Shown: piece by piece, positions 25,201-33,588 of the stretch | How the letters are laid out: each line of letters opens with the position of its first letter | Position numbering within the stretch: position 1 is the stretch's first letter | DNA from: Pseudeuparius sepicola | Lineage: Eukaryota; Arthropoda; Insecta; Coleoptera; Anthribidae | Length of the DNA stretch: 64,000 bases | Direction: 5' to 3' | Assembly: GCA_963920635.1 (NCBI GenBank) | Contig: OY987299.1 | Coordinates: 115,755,373-115,819,372, forward strand | Position numbers and translations under genes: made by a program | The notes under the pieces: generated by a model | Database searches by the model: none | The model's input: the letters and a program-made list of their open reading frames with translations, nothing else | Told to the model about the DNA's origin: nothing

Positions 25201-28200
25201 TCCATGACGTTTGAAATTATTATTAAAATGAATTGTAATCATAGTTATTTTTATTTGTAGCGACATAAACGTGATTGCAATAGGGTTTTTATTTTATTAT
25301 GTTCTTTTGTTCGTATCACTTGGTTAACTTTTCACATCAGAAATCAATGAGTGACGTCATTACCTGGTTGAGACAGATATACCAATGCTATACCTATGGT
25401 TAACAGAAAATTCCTAGGGATTTTGTGGAGAATGTCATCTGACAAAATCGGGACTTCTTACAGTAATCGGGGTATATCTTGGATAGACCCCTATTCTGTG
25501 GATAGACTATAGGCTTTGGATGGTGAGACAATGAAACAACCGTGGAAAAATGTTTACTGTTACCTATACCTGTCAAATTTTCAGTTAGGCTGTTTAGACA
25601 GGGTAAAGATTTTTCTATTTTTGTGTAATTTGTAAACTTTATAACATACCTACAATGAAATTTGAAAGTTATGAAAAATGGGATATGATAGTCTATTTTA
25701 TACAATCTGGGAAAAATAATAATATTAATCAGAGCTATTATCTATTACTCTAACTATATTAATCAAATTGTGCCGCAATCTTGCAAAAATGTCCTTGAAA
25801 GGATGTCTTCTCTCTGGATACCGCTCGTAGTATAAATTGCTCGTTGCATCTGCATTTTCCCCGGATTGTATAAAAAAGACTATCATATCCCATTTTTCAT
25901 AACTTTCAAATTTCATTGTATATTATAAAGTAAGATTACACAAAAACAGAATTTTTTTTATACCTACTGCCAAAACAGCTTAACTGAAAATTTGGCAGGT
26001 ACCTAACAGTATTTATAAGAATTTTTCCACGGTTGTTTCATTGTCTCACCGTCCAAAGCCTACTTGTTGAAAAGGCGCGCTTCCAATTATAAACATGAAA
26101 TCATAAGAGCTATTAGTAATTATTGATAACTACTTAAAAAAATCATTAAGTGTTATATATTTTTGGAATGGTAATTTTTTGCTCTACTAGAAAATGCAAA
26201 AATATACAGGGTGTCCCATTTAAAAAATAATTTTTTTCATCGGTAACTCTTAAACCATTAAACTGAGGAAATAGTCCATGTCTTGCAGTGGAGGTGTGAA
26301 TAATAACGAAAAGAATAAGGGTAAAAAACTTACAGTCGCAGCTCCACAAACACAGCTTTTTAATTCAACTGTACATATGTTAATACAATATTTCTTATTT
26401 AAATTAGTCTCAATTCCTGAGAATTTTTATATCGCTAGGTATTTTTTACAACTTTAGTTCCCTACAAAACAGCTGATTTTGGTCTATCCCATTTTATTCT
26501 AACTTAATAAGTTGGAGTGGATGGTAACCATCCAAAATATTTTTAATTAAGTTTCAATATGTTTGATAATTTATTGTTGTTAAAATGACAAAAAACTCAT
26601 GATTATTAAAGTATCTTTAAAAATATCGATCGAAGAGAATTGAGAATAAACATTATGTGCATGTTGCAATTATGAAAGTCAATAATTCCTTTTCAGAGAA
26701 GCTACCCATCTTACACCAACACCATAAACAAAGCTCTCGACTACATAGCGAGAAACATTGGAGAAAATGAATCTACGTATACAATCGCTTTATGCAGCTA
26801 CGCCTTATCCGTAGCCAAGCATCCTTCGAAACAAAGCGCTCTGAACCTCTTAGACATTCGCTCCAAATCACAAGACAACATGAAATGGTGGATGGAAACG
26901 GTTCCCAAAAATGAAGAGAAAAACCCCTGGTCCAACCTGCCGAGATCAACAGATACTGAGACTACGGCTTACGCCCTGTTGACTTTTGTCGAAAACAACT
27001 TACTCGATGATGCCACACCAGTTCTGAATTGGTTGGTAGAGCAGCAAAATAGTTTGGGTGGTTTCACATCTTCGCAAGATACAGTTGTAGGATTGATGGC
27101 TCTGTATAAATTGGTTTTGAAATTCGGCTTCAGCACGAACATGCAGATTGATTATGTTTACAGGGAGGGTGAAATAGCGAAGAAATTTGTGCTGAATAAA
27201 AATAATGCATTGATTCAACAGACAATGGAGGTAAGGAGGAATTTTTAAAAATGCGGCAAAGATGTACTTTTTGACACAATGTTGCTTTGTGATTGTAGCA
27301 AAAATATTATTGACATTAAAGGAAATTAAGTACTTATGTGTTTTATAAAGGGTGTTTTAATATCAAATATTCTGAGGAAACTACTTTTATTTTTTTATTT
27401 TTGTTACATATAAAAAACTTGTTGAAAATCAATAATACAAGCTGTGCAAATTGATACTCGATTTCATGTTACCTACAAAGTTTACAGAATTAGTTTCAGG
27501 TTGGATGAAATATACCGAAATAAAAAATATCCAAAATAGAAAAAGTAGTGATGGAAATCACTAAAATGAATTTTGATCTTTGCAAGCTACAGCAGATAAA
27601 ACCCTCTTCAAATGGAATCACTACTTCTGCACGAGAATTTGTTTTATTACAAAAATGTCCAAATACTTTCTCCTAGCAACTATATAGTAATTTTATCTGC
27701 AAGTAAAAACAAATTAATAAAAATATGTTCATCCCATTTCCACCCGGCAATAACATGTCCCAGTAGACAAGAATTATGTGTACCCAATTTGATGTTAATG
27801 CTGAATCTAACGCTATTTTTAGATTGCAAAAGATGCAAGAGAAGTTAATATAAGCGCACAAGGTACCGGACTTGGATTATTTAAAGTATCTTATCAATAT
27901 AATGTTAACGTTACTGGACCTTGGCCGCTATTCACACTGGACCCCCAAGTCGACAAAAATTCAGATACCGACCATTTACAAGTCTCCATATGTGCAGCGT
28001 AAGAACATATAGATTCCAAGTTAATTTTTCCATTGCCTTACAATCTGTATCTTTCAGATTTGTCAGCAGAAATTTGACGGACACCCCACTGAGCAACATG
28101 GCAGTCATGGAAGTTACACTGCCATCAGGATTTACCGCAGACACGGATTCTCTACCAAGTCTGGAGGTTTCTCAGAACACGCAGAAAGTGCAGACCAGCC

Positions 28201-28814
28201 GTGGCGATACCAAAATTATTTTGTACTTCAACAACATGTCTGTAGTTGAGTACTGTCCCACCGTTTCGGCATTTAGGACACACAAAGTTGCTAAACAGAA
28301 ATCAGTTCCTGTTGTGTTGTACGATTATTATGACAGCTGTAAGTAGAAAAAACAATCCCAATCCAATCCCAATGTGAAAGTCAATAACAATTTTAAAGAT
28401 TATCTTTAATAATATAAAGACATTTTTTTGTGTTCTTTGTTGTTTTACTACATCAGAGAAAACGTTGTTTGCAGAAAACACAAAAACAGAGTTCTGTTCT
28501 CCAGCAATCTTGAAATAAACGAGACTCTTGACGCATCCTCTATACCTGTTTTCCGTTAATTCTTAATATATCTTTTAGCGAGAAGAGCAAGAGTATTTTA
28601 CAATGCTCCTAGATCGACACTGTGTGACATTTGCGAAGGTGAAGATTGCGGTGACATATGTGAAGCGAGAGCAGGATATTCTCGTGGTGGAGGAGCAAGC
28701 TCTGCTGACAAAGGTTATGGTGGAGGCAGCTCTGCAGTAGAAGCGACAATATTGTTGGTTCTTTTGTTAAGTTTGGTATCGTCAATTTTCACAATGAGAA
28801 TGTCAAACTTCTAG
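7248..28814 (+). CDS. Thioester-containing protein (alpha-2-macroglobulin/CD109 family), 18 exons
   Basis: Coding exons: 7248-7312, 16036-16228, 16320-16553, 16609-17190, 18085-18273, 18331-18508, 18572-18750, 18818-19090, 19154-19208, 19269-19509, 19570-19847, 19907-20067, 21631-22028, 22083-22302, 26697-27230, 27823-27998, 28058-28338, 28579-28814. All phases agree and give about 1490 residues, normal for the family. Exon 1 encodes a signal peptide (hydrophobic FSVLLLCYLTEVLC) that joins to a typical MG1 start, GYYNVIGPRVIRPNSKYY. Macroglobulin domains follow. The bait/linker region falls around exons 9-10, and the post-bait segment is TWSICGFSLDPLRGLGL. The thioester domain in exons 13-15 carries GCGEQN (Cys943-Gln946) and the downstream VIH histidine (about 1057). 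A receptor-binding-type domain is in exons 16-17. The tail has a cysteine-rich LCDICEGEDCGDIC, a Gly/Ser linker and a terminal hydrophobic stretch, suggesting a GPI anchor. In insects such proteins opsonise or tag microbes or act at junctions; the role here is inferred. Uncertain points are the 63-nt in-frame intron at 19091-19153 and the exon 10/11 junction. Confidence 0.9.
7644..8574. mobile_element. Fold-back MITE, TACAGTGCCCGCC ends (intron 1)
   Basis: The left end, TACAGTGCCCGCCAAAAAGT, is mirrored at the right by ACTTTTTGGCGGGCACTA. The arms (about 400 bp) also share GAAATTTTGTTTGCGGCATC, TTGACATATAAAAGAGACTA and AAAAGTCATAAGAAAAATAT, each opposite its complement. The TA at the ends and the CAGTG terminus fit a Tc1/mariner-type non-autonomous element. 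It lies in the first intron of the thioester-protein gene. It shares end style, but not arm sequence, with the elements at 20389 and 29359. Confidence 0.8.
8575..10244. other. Intron 1 sequence, nothing assignable
   Basis: AT-rich intronic DNA with scattered TAGGTA/TACCTA patches. A short mirror near 9070-9150 has TAGGTAAATAATGA and its complement around it. The small frames at 8866-9054 and 9735-9920 have no family character. No exon with good splice sites was seen. Confidence 0.4.
10245..10670. repeat. Element remnant with a tandemly repeated segment
   Basis: A TACAGTGTGTCC terminus at about 10248 and a TACAGGGTGCCC terminus near 10385 are followed by two direct copies of a segment of about 95 bp (about 10445-10535 and 10567-10660). 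Both copies contain GAAAAGTTGTTTAGAATTAA and AAGATGTGTCCGATTGT, then CA.ATC.GCC.ACTT. The opposite ends of the elements are not visible, so these are probably truncated. Confidence 0.55.
11764..12370. mobile_element. Fold-back element, TACAGGGTGATTC ends, with transposase remnant
   Basis: Arms of about 175 bp are nearly perfect complements: TACAGGGTGATTCAGGAGGA at 11764 and TCCTCCTGAATCACCCTGTA ending at 12370. The shared interior includes GGGGACCCAAAATAAACAT, CCCGGCCGTTACCGAAA and CCTGTTATAAATAATGTAAT. Between the arms lies a minus-strand fragment of a DDE transposase (separate entry). It is intronic to the thioester-protein gene. A TA dinucleotide is present at each end. Confidence 0.85.
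11932..12195 (-). pseudogene. C-terminal DDE transposase fragment
   Basis: An open minus-strand frame of 87 codons contains LNPLDYCLWGWFKSLVYSS, then NTRDALLDRIINAAATIRN, and ends with IHQRADLCLEVNGGIFENY. This resembles the C-terminus of insect transposases of the IS630/Tc1/mariner superfamily, where (SPDL)xPLDxxLWGxxKSxVY marks the third acidic residue region and a RxxxCxxxxGxxFE tail is common. Catalytic parts upstream are missing, and the frame ends in the element arm. It is a remnant and cannot be active. The assignment rests on remembered family motifs. Confidence 0.7.
12371..13603. other. Intron 1, poly-G tract and unassigned DNA
   Basis: No gene was seen. A run of 19 G followed by C and five more G lies at 13351-13375. 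The frame at 13197-13379 runs into it and is not credible. The rest is AT-rich. Confidence 0.45.
13604..14164 (+). mobile_element. Truncated copy of the TACAGGGTGGCCCACC element
   Basis: From the terminus TACAGGGTGGCCCACCATGA at 13604 the sequence matches, in reverse orientation, most of 45235-45799. Shared phrases include GAACTGCATCGATCTATA, TTCCGGTTATACCGGAAGT, GGACATGTTGCATGT (complement), CAGGGCTTCTGTTACACGAT (complement) and a TACAGGGTGTTCACGAA internal terminus near 14034. The copy stops where the fold-back MITE at 14165 begins. No complete transposase frame is visible. Confidence 0.7.
14165..14607. mobile_element. Fold-back MITE related to 6319-6515
   Basis: The left arm has GAGTGTCTCACTTAAGAGTG, AAACAACCTTATAA and AACCGACCAAAACGAA. 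The right arm has GGTCGGTTAAAAATTAAAGA, AGTTATAAGGTTGTTTCACT and CTTAAGTGAGACACTGTA. Unlike the 6319 copy it carries about 230 bp of extra AT-rich middle sequence. It abuts the truncated element at 13604, so the two insertions are probably nested. Confidence 0.7.
14608..16035. other. End of intron 1, nothing assignable
   Basis: No exon seen. Positions 15340-15670 are GC-richer than the surroundings and include a short hairpin, GACCGGTTTAAATTTTCAAACCGGC-like, near 15476-15503. No similarity to the other repeats in the window was noticed. The intron ends in a polypyrimidine tract and CAG at 16035. Confidence 0.4.
17467..17840. mobile_element. Deleted copy of the TACAGTGCTATTCATAAAG MITE family
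   Basis: Lies in the intron between exons 4 and 5 of the thioester-protein gene. It starts ACATACAGTGCTACCAAATGGG and then follows the family seen at 37766-38681 and 54104: GTTGAAATTTATTTGTGTTG, GTAAGAGAGCCACCAGTA, AAAAACGAATATCGTTATAT and GGCAGGCATGGGCTGTGACA. Both ends have internal deletions compared with the full copy. Confidence 0.6.
20389..21614. mobile_element. Fold-back MITE in the intron before the thioester exon
   Basis: The left end TACAGTGTCCTCCAAAAAGT and the right end ACTTTTTGGAGGACACTGTA flank arms of more than 450 bp (GTACCAAATTTGAACGCTCT at about 20634, complemented near 21341). Near the centre a smaller hairpin is built from AACAATTGCTT...TTTGACAGTT units around 20860-20945. 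The whole 1.2-kb palindrome fills most of the intron between exons 12 and 13. The frames at 20540 (+) and 21265 (-) are the same arm read in both directions, not genes. Confidence 0.85.
21826..21843 (+). other. Thioester motif GCGEQN
   Basis: The six codons encode Gly-Cys-Gly-Glu-Gln-Asn in exon 13. In this family the Cys and Gln side chains form the reactive intramolecular thioester that couples to surface nucleophiles. All key residues are intact, unlike family members that have lost the thioester. Confidence 0.95.
22846..23160. repeat. Dispersed repeat, related to 5404-5830
   Basis: Second copy, in the same orientation as the one at 5404, with landmarks GTGGCACACCAACCACC, ACAGGCTTCTGTAAGTTT, CACCCTGTATATCTTG, GTCCTGTTGACCGTTGAACT and TTGCACCTTGTAGAATGGTA. 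No coding content is recognised. Confidence 0.55.
24491..24763. repeat. Dispersed direct repeat (pair with 57105-57373)
   Basis: Nearly identical over about 270 bp to 57105-57373 and in the same orientation. Shared runs include ACAGCGGCAGTAGATATAAA, CAAAGTCACATGACCGCCTT, GCGATCGATTACCA, GGTCGGACTAATATGAGATT, CTGCTCGCGATCCGATCTAA and GACTGAGGGAAGA. It is non-coding as far as can be seen. Confidence 0.8.
25725..25916 (-). pseudogene. N-terminal transposase HTH fragment
   Basis: An open minus-strand frame of 63 codons includes EKWDMIVFFIQSGENADATS, NLYYERYPERRHPFKDIFAR and LRHNLIN. The pattern (Y/W-x-M-I-F..GE..N...A...Y..R.P.RRHP....F.RL) is that of the N-terminal helix-turn-helix of insect IS630/Tc1/mariner-like transposases (DUF4817-like). 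It lies at the loop of an inner palindrome; the rest of the transposase is missing. The family call is from remembered motifs. Confidence 0.6.
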
Positions 28815-28847
28815 TTGCCATTTAGAACATCAAAAGTGAAATAGAAA

Positions 28848-28881
28848 AATAAATAAAAAATTTCAATCGTTAAGCAATAAA
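28848..28881 (+). terminator. Polyadenylation signals of the thioester-protein gene
   Basis: AATAAA hexamers occur at 28848, 28852 and 28876, about 35-65 nt after the stop codon ending at 28814. This spacing suits a short 3' UTR. Confidence 0.7.
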
Positions 28882-29358
28882 ACTTCGTGAAGAGGAAATG
28901 CTTTACCATACTAATAGTTACTAATTTGTTAATATCAATGTTAACATTAGGCTGTATATTGTTACTTAGTATAATAAGTTTAACTGCTGTGATGTCATTT
29001 TTAAGTTTTTACGAAAAATGTATTGCATAAAAAGTGTTAATTAAATATTTTGTCAGTAATTTAGTTTGTTACGGTAGTTATACAAAGATTTACTAAAACA
29101 TAAAATAAGGTTATGCTTTAGGCTATTTTGTAAAGTGAAACTAGTCCATATATATTTTTTTATATAAAGGTTTTAAATAATTTGTAACAAATAAATATTT
29201 TGTAACATATTATTACGAATTTTACTTTCTAAAACAACTTTATTTTGCGAATATTTAGCAAATAAATGGGAAAAATCTAAATAAAATAATTATGTTCTAT
29301 TCCTTTACTCATTGGTATGATCAAATTGTGCAACCTGATGACTGCACAGTAAAAATTA

Positions 29359-30283
29359 TACAGTGCCCGCCAAAAAGTTGGAACCATAAGGGAATTTTTT
29401 TTATTTTTGGGCCAAGATGAAACTAATCTGGGGCGATCATCTCCGCTTCCAAAAAGATTCGAAATGAGATCATTAAACGTCGTGACGTCATTTGACATAC
29501 CTATCAAAAATGACATTTAATTCAATAAATGGCCAAAATACGCTTTATTTCTGATTTTATCGAAAAAAGTTATTTGAAAAAGTTGCTTGAAATTTTATTT
29601 TACCCCTATGTGCAAATTTTCGGTCAAAAATTCTAACAATGATATTTTTTATTTTTTTGAAAAAATATTAAAACTATTAAATTTAATTTTTTCGGTGTGC
29701 TATATTTGACTTTAGAATTGTTTGCCTATCATCCAAAAGTGATATTTTTTAGTTTAGCTCCACTCAACAACAAGGAGCAACTACATCTGGCAATACATTG
29801 TAACAAAAAATAAATCGTCCAAAATTGCACCTTGTTAGTTGAGTTTTTCTTGAAACTAGCTGATTACGACCCAAAAAGGGTCCATAACTAAAAAATATCA
29901 CGTTTAGATGATAGGCAAACAATTCTAAAGTCAAATATGGCACACCGAAAAAAATGAAATTTTTAGTTTTTATATTTTTCCAAAAAATTAAAAATTTATC
30001 ATTGTCAGAATTTTTGTCTGAAAATTTGCAAATAGGGGTAAAATAAAATTCCAAGTTAATTTTTCAAATAACTTTTTTTGATAAAATCACAAATAAAGCG
30101 TATTTTGGCCGTTTATTTAATTTAATGTAATTTCTGACAGGTATGTCAAATGACATTATGACATTTAATAATCTCGTTTCGAATCTTTTTGGAAGCAGAG
30201 ATGATCGCCCCAGAGTAGTTTCATCTTAGCCCAAAAATAAAAAAAATCCCTTATGGTTCCAACTTTTTGGCGACCACTGTGTA
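29359..30283. mobile_element. Fold-back MITE, TACAGTGCCCGCC-type ends
   Basis: The left end TACAGTGCCCGCCAAAAAGT is mirrored by ACTTTTTGGCGACCACTGTG at the right. The arms share GATCATCTCCGCTTCCAAAA, GACGTCATTTGACATACCT-like blocks, and GACTTTAGAATTGTTTGCCT at about 29709 against its complement near 29917. The end resembles that of the 7644 element, but the arms differ. It is immediately followed by a TACAGGGTGTTTC terminus at 30286. Confidence 0.8.
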
Positions 30284-30285
30284 TA

Positions 30286-30610
30286 TACAGGGTGTTTCAT
30301 TAAGGGTGAAGAGGTACCATATCTCAGGAATTAATAGTCCTGGAGCTTTGGGAAAAATCTTCTTAAGTAATGTGGTCACGAAAAATCCCTGGAAATTATT
30401 TTTAGGTCGGCCGCTAGGGGGCGTATTCGCAACAGTAAATTTGAAAAATGAGTTTTCTCAAAAAAGTGACTAATAAAGGTATATCACAAATAATTCTGTT
30501 GCACTCTTCAGCAAATTCTGAACAATTTTCGTTAAGGATTTTTTGCCCTAGCTCTTCAAATAGAGGTGAAACGGGCGGATAAACCTTGACTTGAAAAAAT
30601 GCTGCTAATA
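30286..30610. mobile_element. Left part of a TACAGGGTGTTTC element, interrupted
   Basis: Begins with a TACAGGGTGTTTCATTAAGG terminus directly after the 29359-30283 MITE and is interrupted by the 859-bp palindrome at 30611. Its continuation after 31470 is probable but the other end is not clear. No gene is recognised. Confidence 0.45.
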
Positions 30611-31469
30611 GACCGGGAGATAGTGACAGATTTTTGGACGTGATTTTACTCAGTATGCCTTGCAAAGGGCATCACGTGGCACATATTCTCACATTAATAA
30701 GTATGAATCAGAGAGTCATCCTGGGTTCTTCATGTGAAAAACTGAGTTTTCAATTATTCGAAAAATATGCGTTTTGATATGATTTTATACAGGCTGCCAT
30801 GTTTTTTATAATGAAGTTCAAATAGAAAATTCCTCGGAAAACCATAGGCATACCGTTAGGGTGGGTCCAAAGGGCTATTATTGCCACGTGATCTTGTATT
30901 TTAATAATTAATTTTTCCACGTTTCTGAACAGGCTGCCAATGAGAAGTATGCAAGTTCTTATTATGAACATGCTGAAAAAAGGTTGGCATACCTTTCGCG
31001 CATGTCCAAGTACTGTTTAAATTGAATGTTATTTAATCATTTAAACGAGTTATTCGATGTAAAGTGTACTTGGACATGCGCGAAAGGTATGCCATGCTTT
31101 TTTCAGCATTTTCATAATAAGAACTTGCATACTTCTCATTGGCAGCCTGTTCAGAAACATAGAAAAATTAATTATTAAAATACAAGATCACGTGGCAATA
31201 ATCGCCCTTTGGACCCACCCTAACAGTATGCCTATGGTTTTCCAAGAAATTTTCTATTTGAACTTCATTATAAAAAACATGGCAGCCTGTATAAAATCAT
31301 ATCAAAATGCATATTTTTCGAATAATTGAAAACTCAGTTTTTCACATGAAGAACCCAGGATGACTCTCTGATTCATACCTTATTAATGTGAGAATATGTG
31401 CCACATAATGCCCTTTGCAAGGCATACTGAGTAAAATCACGTCCAAAAATCTGTCACTATCTCCCGGTC
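30611..31469. mobile_element. 859-bp palindrome, GACCGGGAGATAGTGACAG ends, copy 1
   Basis: Perfect 19-bp ends: GACCGGGAGATAGTGACAG at 30611 and CTGTCACTATCTCCCGGTC ending at 31469. The arms are near-identical complements, including GAATCAGAGAGTCATCCTGG, CCATAGGCATACCGTTAGGG and GACATGCGCGAAAGGTATGC. The loop is about 60 bp around 31011-31065. A second copy lies at 54642-55501 in the opposite orientation. The superfamily is unknown and no transposase is encoded. Confidence 0.85.
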
Positions 31470-32093
31470 CATAACTCCGGTTTGGCTTAACCGAATTGGT
31501 CGAATTTGGGCTTGTTGCAGAGAGCTTTCCTTCTTCTATCAAATGATTGTCCAGTAAGGTCATTTCGAATTTCGTAGTCACCGCTAGAGGGTGCAATTTT
31601 AAAAATTTCCTTTTTATTATAATTTTCTCCGAAATTTTAAATGCAATGACATATTTATTCTGTTATAATCGCAAAGTAGATTAAATTCGCAACAAAAAAA
31701 TACCCAAGGTTCAAATCGATATCTTCATTAGTTTCGGAGTTATCGCCAAAAGAATAATTATTAACATGTTATTTGAAAGAAGAAGGTAGGTATTTGTTGT
31801 CAAAGATTCCGTGGTCAAGCATGCCATGAAATAAATAAAAATCTGCTTGAGTTTAAAATTCCTATTTTGCTCAACTTTGACACCCTGTACAATGGAACTC
31901 CCTGTATATTTGTTGGTCAAATTTGATACGTGGGGGTTTTGGTGTGCCCTGATTAACGCTGAGTTAGAATTTAAATAAAAAACGCCTAAAATGATGACCT
32001 TCCCGGGCCATATCTATAAAAAAATTGCCCCCTTCAATTCCCCCCACCAATTTAGCTTTTCAGGGCTGTACAGGAAAAACCAGACACACTGTA
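31470..32093. other. Intergenic, no gene seen
   Basis: Probably continues the interrupted element that begins at 30286. It contains a CACCCTGTACAATGGAACTC and CCCTGTATATTTG block near 31888-31912 similar to parts of the 5404/22846 repeats. The small frames are not convincing. Confidence 0.4.
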
Positions 32094-32744
32094 TACAGGG
32101 TGAGTTTTTTTCGATGCCCACTATGGGGATCTCGGAAACTAGCAGAGCTAGAACAAAGGTTAAATGGGGAAAGAATTGCAGTTTTGAATGCTCAATCTAA
32201 TGCCCCTTTTGAATTTTTAAAAAAGTTCATGGCTCACTAGATATTTTGAAAAGAGTGATTTTTGCTATTTCATCAGACATCTGTAGCTCCGCTATTTCTG
32301 ATTAATACAGAAAAACTGTAGACACAAAAATTGTAGAATTTTGGGCTTAATAAGATAATCTTATCAAATTTTTTCTGTTGTTTGTGATTTTTGAGATATG
32401 ACATAAACTTGTGTTTTTTTTTAATGTAAATCATAGTTGACTGTGGCCTTATAAAATCGGCCATTTTTTGAGCTTTCCAAAGATATAATACTCGGCGTAG
32501 TTATTACAAAAAATAAAAGAGCTATGGCTAAATTTTCTGATTTTGTTAAAATTTTCACAGTCAGCTATGGAATATTTTCATAATTACGTTCTATTTTATA
32601 ATTAGACATACTTCAAACTTTCTAATATTTTGTTTTTAGCTGGTAACAAAATGGCAACAAAATAAAACAAAAATTAAAAAACTCAAATTGAAATTATTAA
32701 TATTTTAAAAGGTCACCTTTTAAGGTAAAAAAAGGTGTTCAATG

Positions 32745-33075
32745 CAATTAATGCAAATGTTGCACCTTTTTAAAACTGAGTTTGTCGCCTTTCTTAGAGA
32801 GCGCCTGTCAATACTGGAAATTGCTTCTAAAACAGCTGCTCTTAATTCAACACTTGTCTCATACTTTATTTTGTACTGTTCCCCACAAAAAGAAATCCAA
32901 AACAGACAAATCGGGGGATCGGGGCTTCCAGGAAATAGGTCTATTTCTCCCTAGCCAACTATTTGGATAGAGCCAGGGACCCTTTACTAAAGGGTCCCTG
33001 GATAGAGCTCATCTAGGTATAATTTCTTACGGGCAAATAATTATGTGGTGGAGCACCATCATGATAATTTTGGTT
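32745..33075 (-). pseudogene. DDE transposase fragment with frameshifts
   Basis: Read on the minus strand, 33075 to about 33010 gives DGAPPHNYLPVRNY, the usual second-aspartate block (QQDGAPxH) of IS630/Tc1/mariner transposases. It is followed by YPNSW-like codons, then after a frame change SPDLSVLDFFLWGTVQNKV near 32918-32862, the third-acidic-residue block, then ETSVELRAAVLEAI. Stops and frame changes break it, and a 27-bp insertion at 32974-33000 splits it. It is a dead remnant inside a fold-back element. Confidence 0.75.
32966..33008. mobile_element. 27-bp hAT-like mini-element with 8-bp target duplication
   Basis: The direct repeat GATAGAGC occurs at 32966-32973 and 33001-33008. Between them 32974-33000 is a perfect palindrome: CAGGGACCCTTTA, one C, then TAAAGGGTCCCTG. 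CAGGG ends and an 8-bp duplication are the hallmarks of hAT transposition. The insertion lies inside the transposase remnant of the fold-back element at 32094, so it is younger than that fragment. Confidence 0.75.
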
Positions 33076-33588
33076 TTATTTTGTTACATTTTGTTACCAG
33101 CTAAAAATAAAATATTTGAAAATTTGAAGTATGTCTTATTATAAAATAGAATAGAAAATTCTTTTATTTTTTGTAATAACTATGCCGAGTATTATATCTT
33201 TGGAAAGCTCAAAAAATGGCCGATTTTATAAGGCCACAGCCAACTATGATTTACGTTTAAAAAAACACAAGTTTATGTCATATCTCAAAAATCACAAACA
33301 ACATAAAAAAATTGGATCAGATTATCTTATTAAGCCCAAAATTATCTACAATTTTTGTCTCTACAGTTTTTCTGTATAATCAGAAATAACGGAGCTACAG
33401 AGATCGGATGAAATAGCAAAAAATCACTCTTTTCAAAATATCTAGTGAGCCATGAACTTTTTTAAAAATCCAAAAGGGGCATTAGATTTAGCATTCAAAA
33501 CTGCAATTCTTTCCCCATTTAACCTTTGTTCTAGCTCTGCTAGTTTCCGAGATCCCCATAGTGGGCATCGAAAAAAACTCACCCTGTA

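Larger units (their letters stand above)
23997..26262. mobile_element. Nested inverted-repeat complex
   Basis: The outer arms, about 24291-24495 and 26045-26262, are complements: GTTACCGATAAAAAA, AAATTACCATTCC, CTTTTATGATTTCATGT and a CTGTATATTTT/AATATACAGGGTGTCCC end pair. An inner palindrome occupies about 25495-26060, with arms sharing TTTGGA.GGTGAGACAATGAA, ACAACCGTGGAAAAAT, TGAAAATTTGACAGG-like blocks and AACTTTCAAATTTCATTGTA. A further terminus, TACAGGGTGGGCC, starts at 23997. The segment 24491-24763 is a repeat also found at 57105-57373. A transposase remnant lies at 25725-25916. Confidence 0.65.
22303..26696. other. 4.4-kb repeat-filled intron (between exons 14 and 15)
   Basis: Contains a TACAGAGTGTTTC-like terminus near 22399, the dispersed repeat at 22846-23160 and the nested inverted-repeat complex at 23997-26262. 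The remaining AT-rich parts (about 23170-23990 and 26270-26690) show nothing assignable. No additional coding exon with matching phase was seen. Confidence 0.5.
32094..33588. mobile_element. Long fold-back element, TACAGGGTGAGTTT ends, with transposase remnant
   Basis: The left end TACAGGGTGAGTTTTTTTCG is mirrored by CGAAAAAAACTCACCCTGTA ending at 33588. The arms are about 600 bp, with matched pairs CCCACTATGGGGATCTCGGA, GCAGAGCTAGAACAAAGGTT, TGACATAAACTTGTGTTTTT (about 32399, complemented near 33260) and TGTTTGTGATTTTTGAGATA. The loop region (about 32700-33090) carries a minus-strand transposase fragment, which in turn contains a 27-bp hAT-like insertion. Confidence 0.85.
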
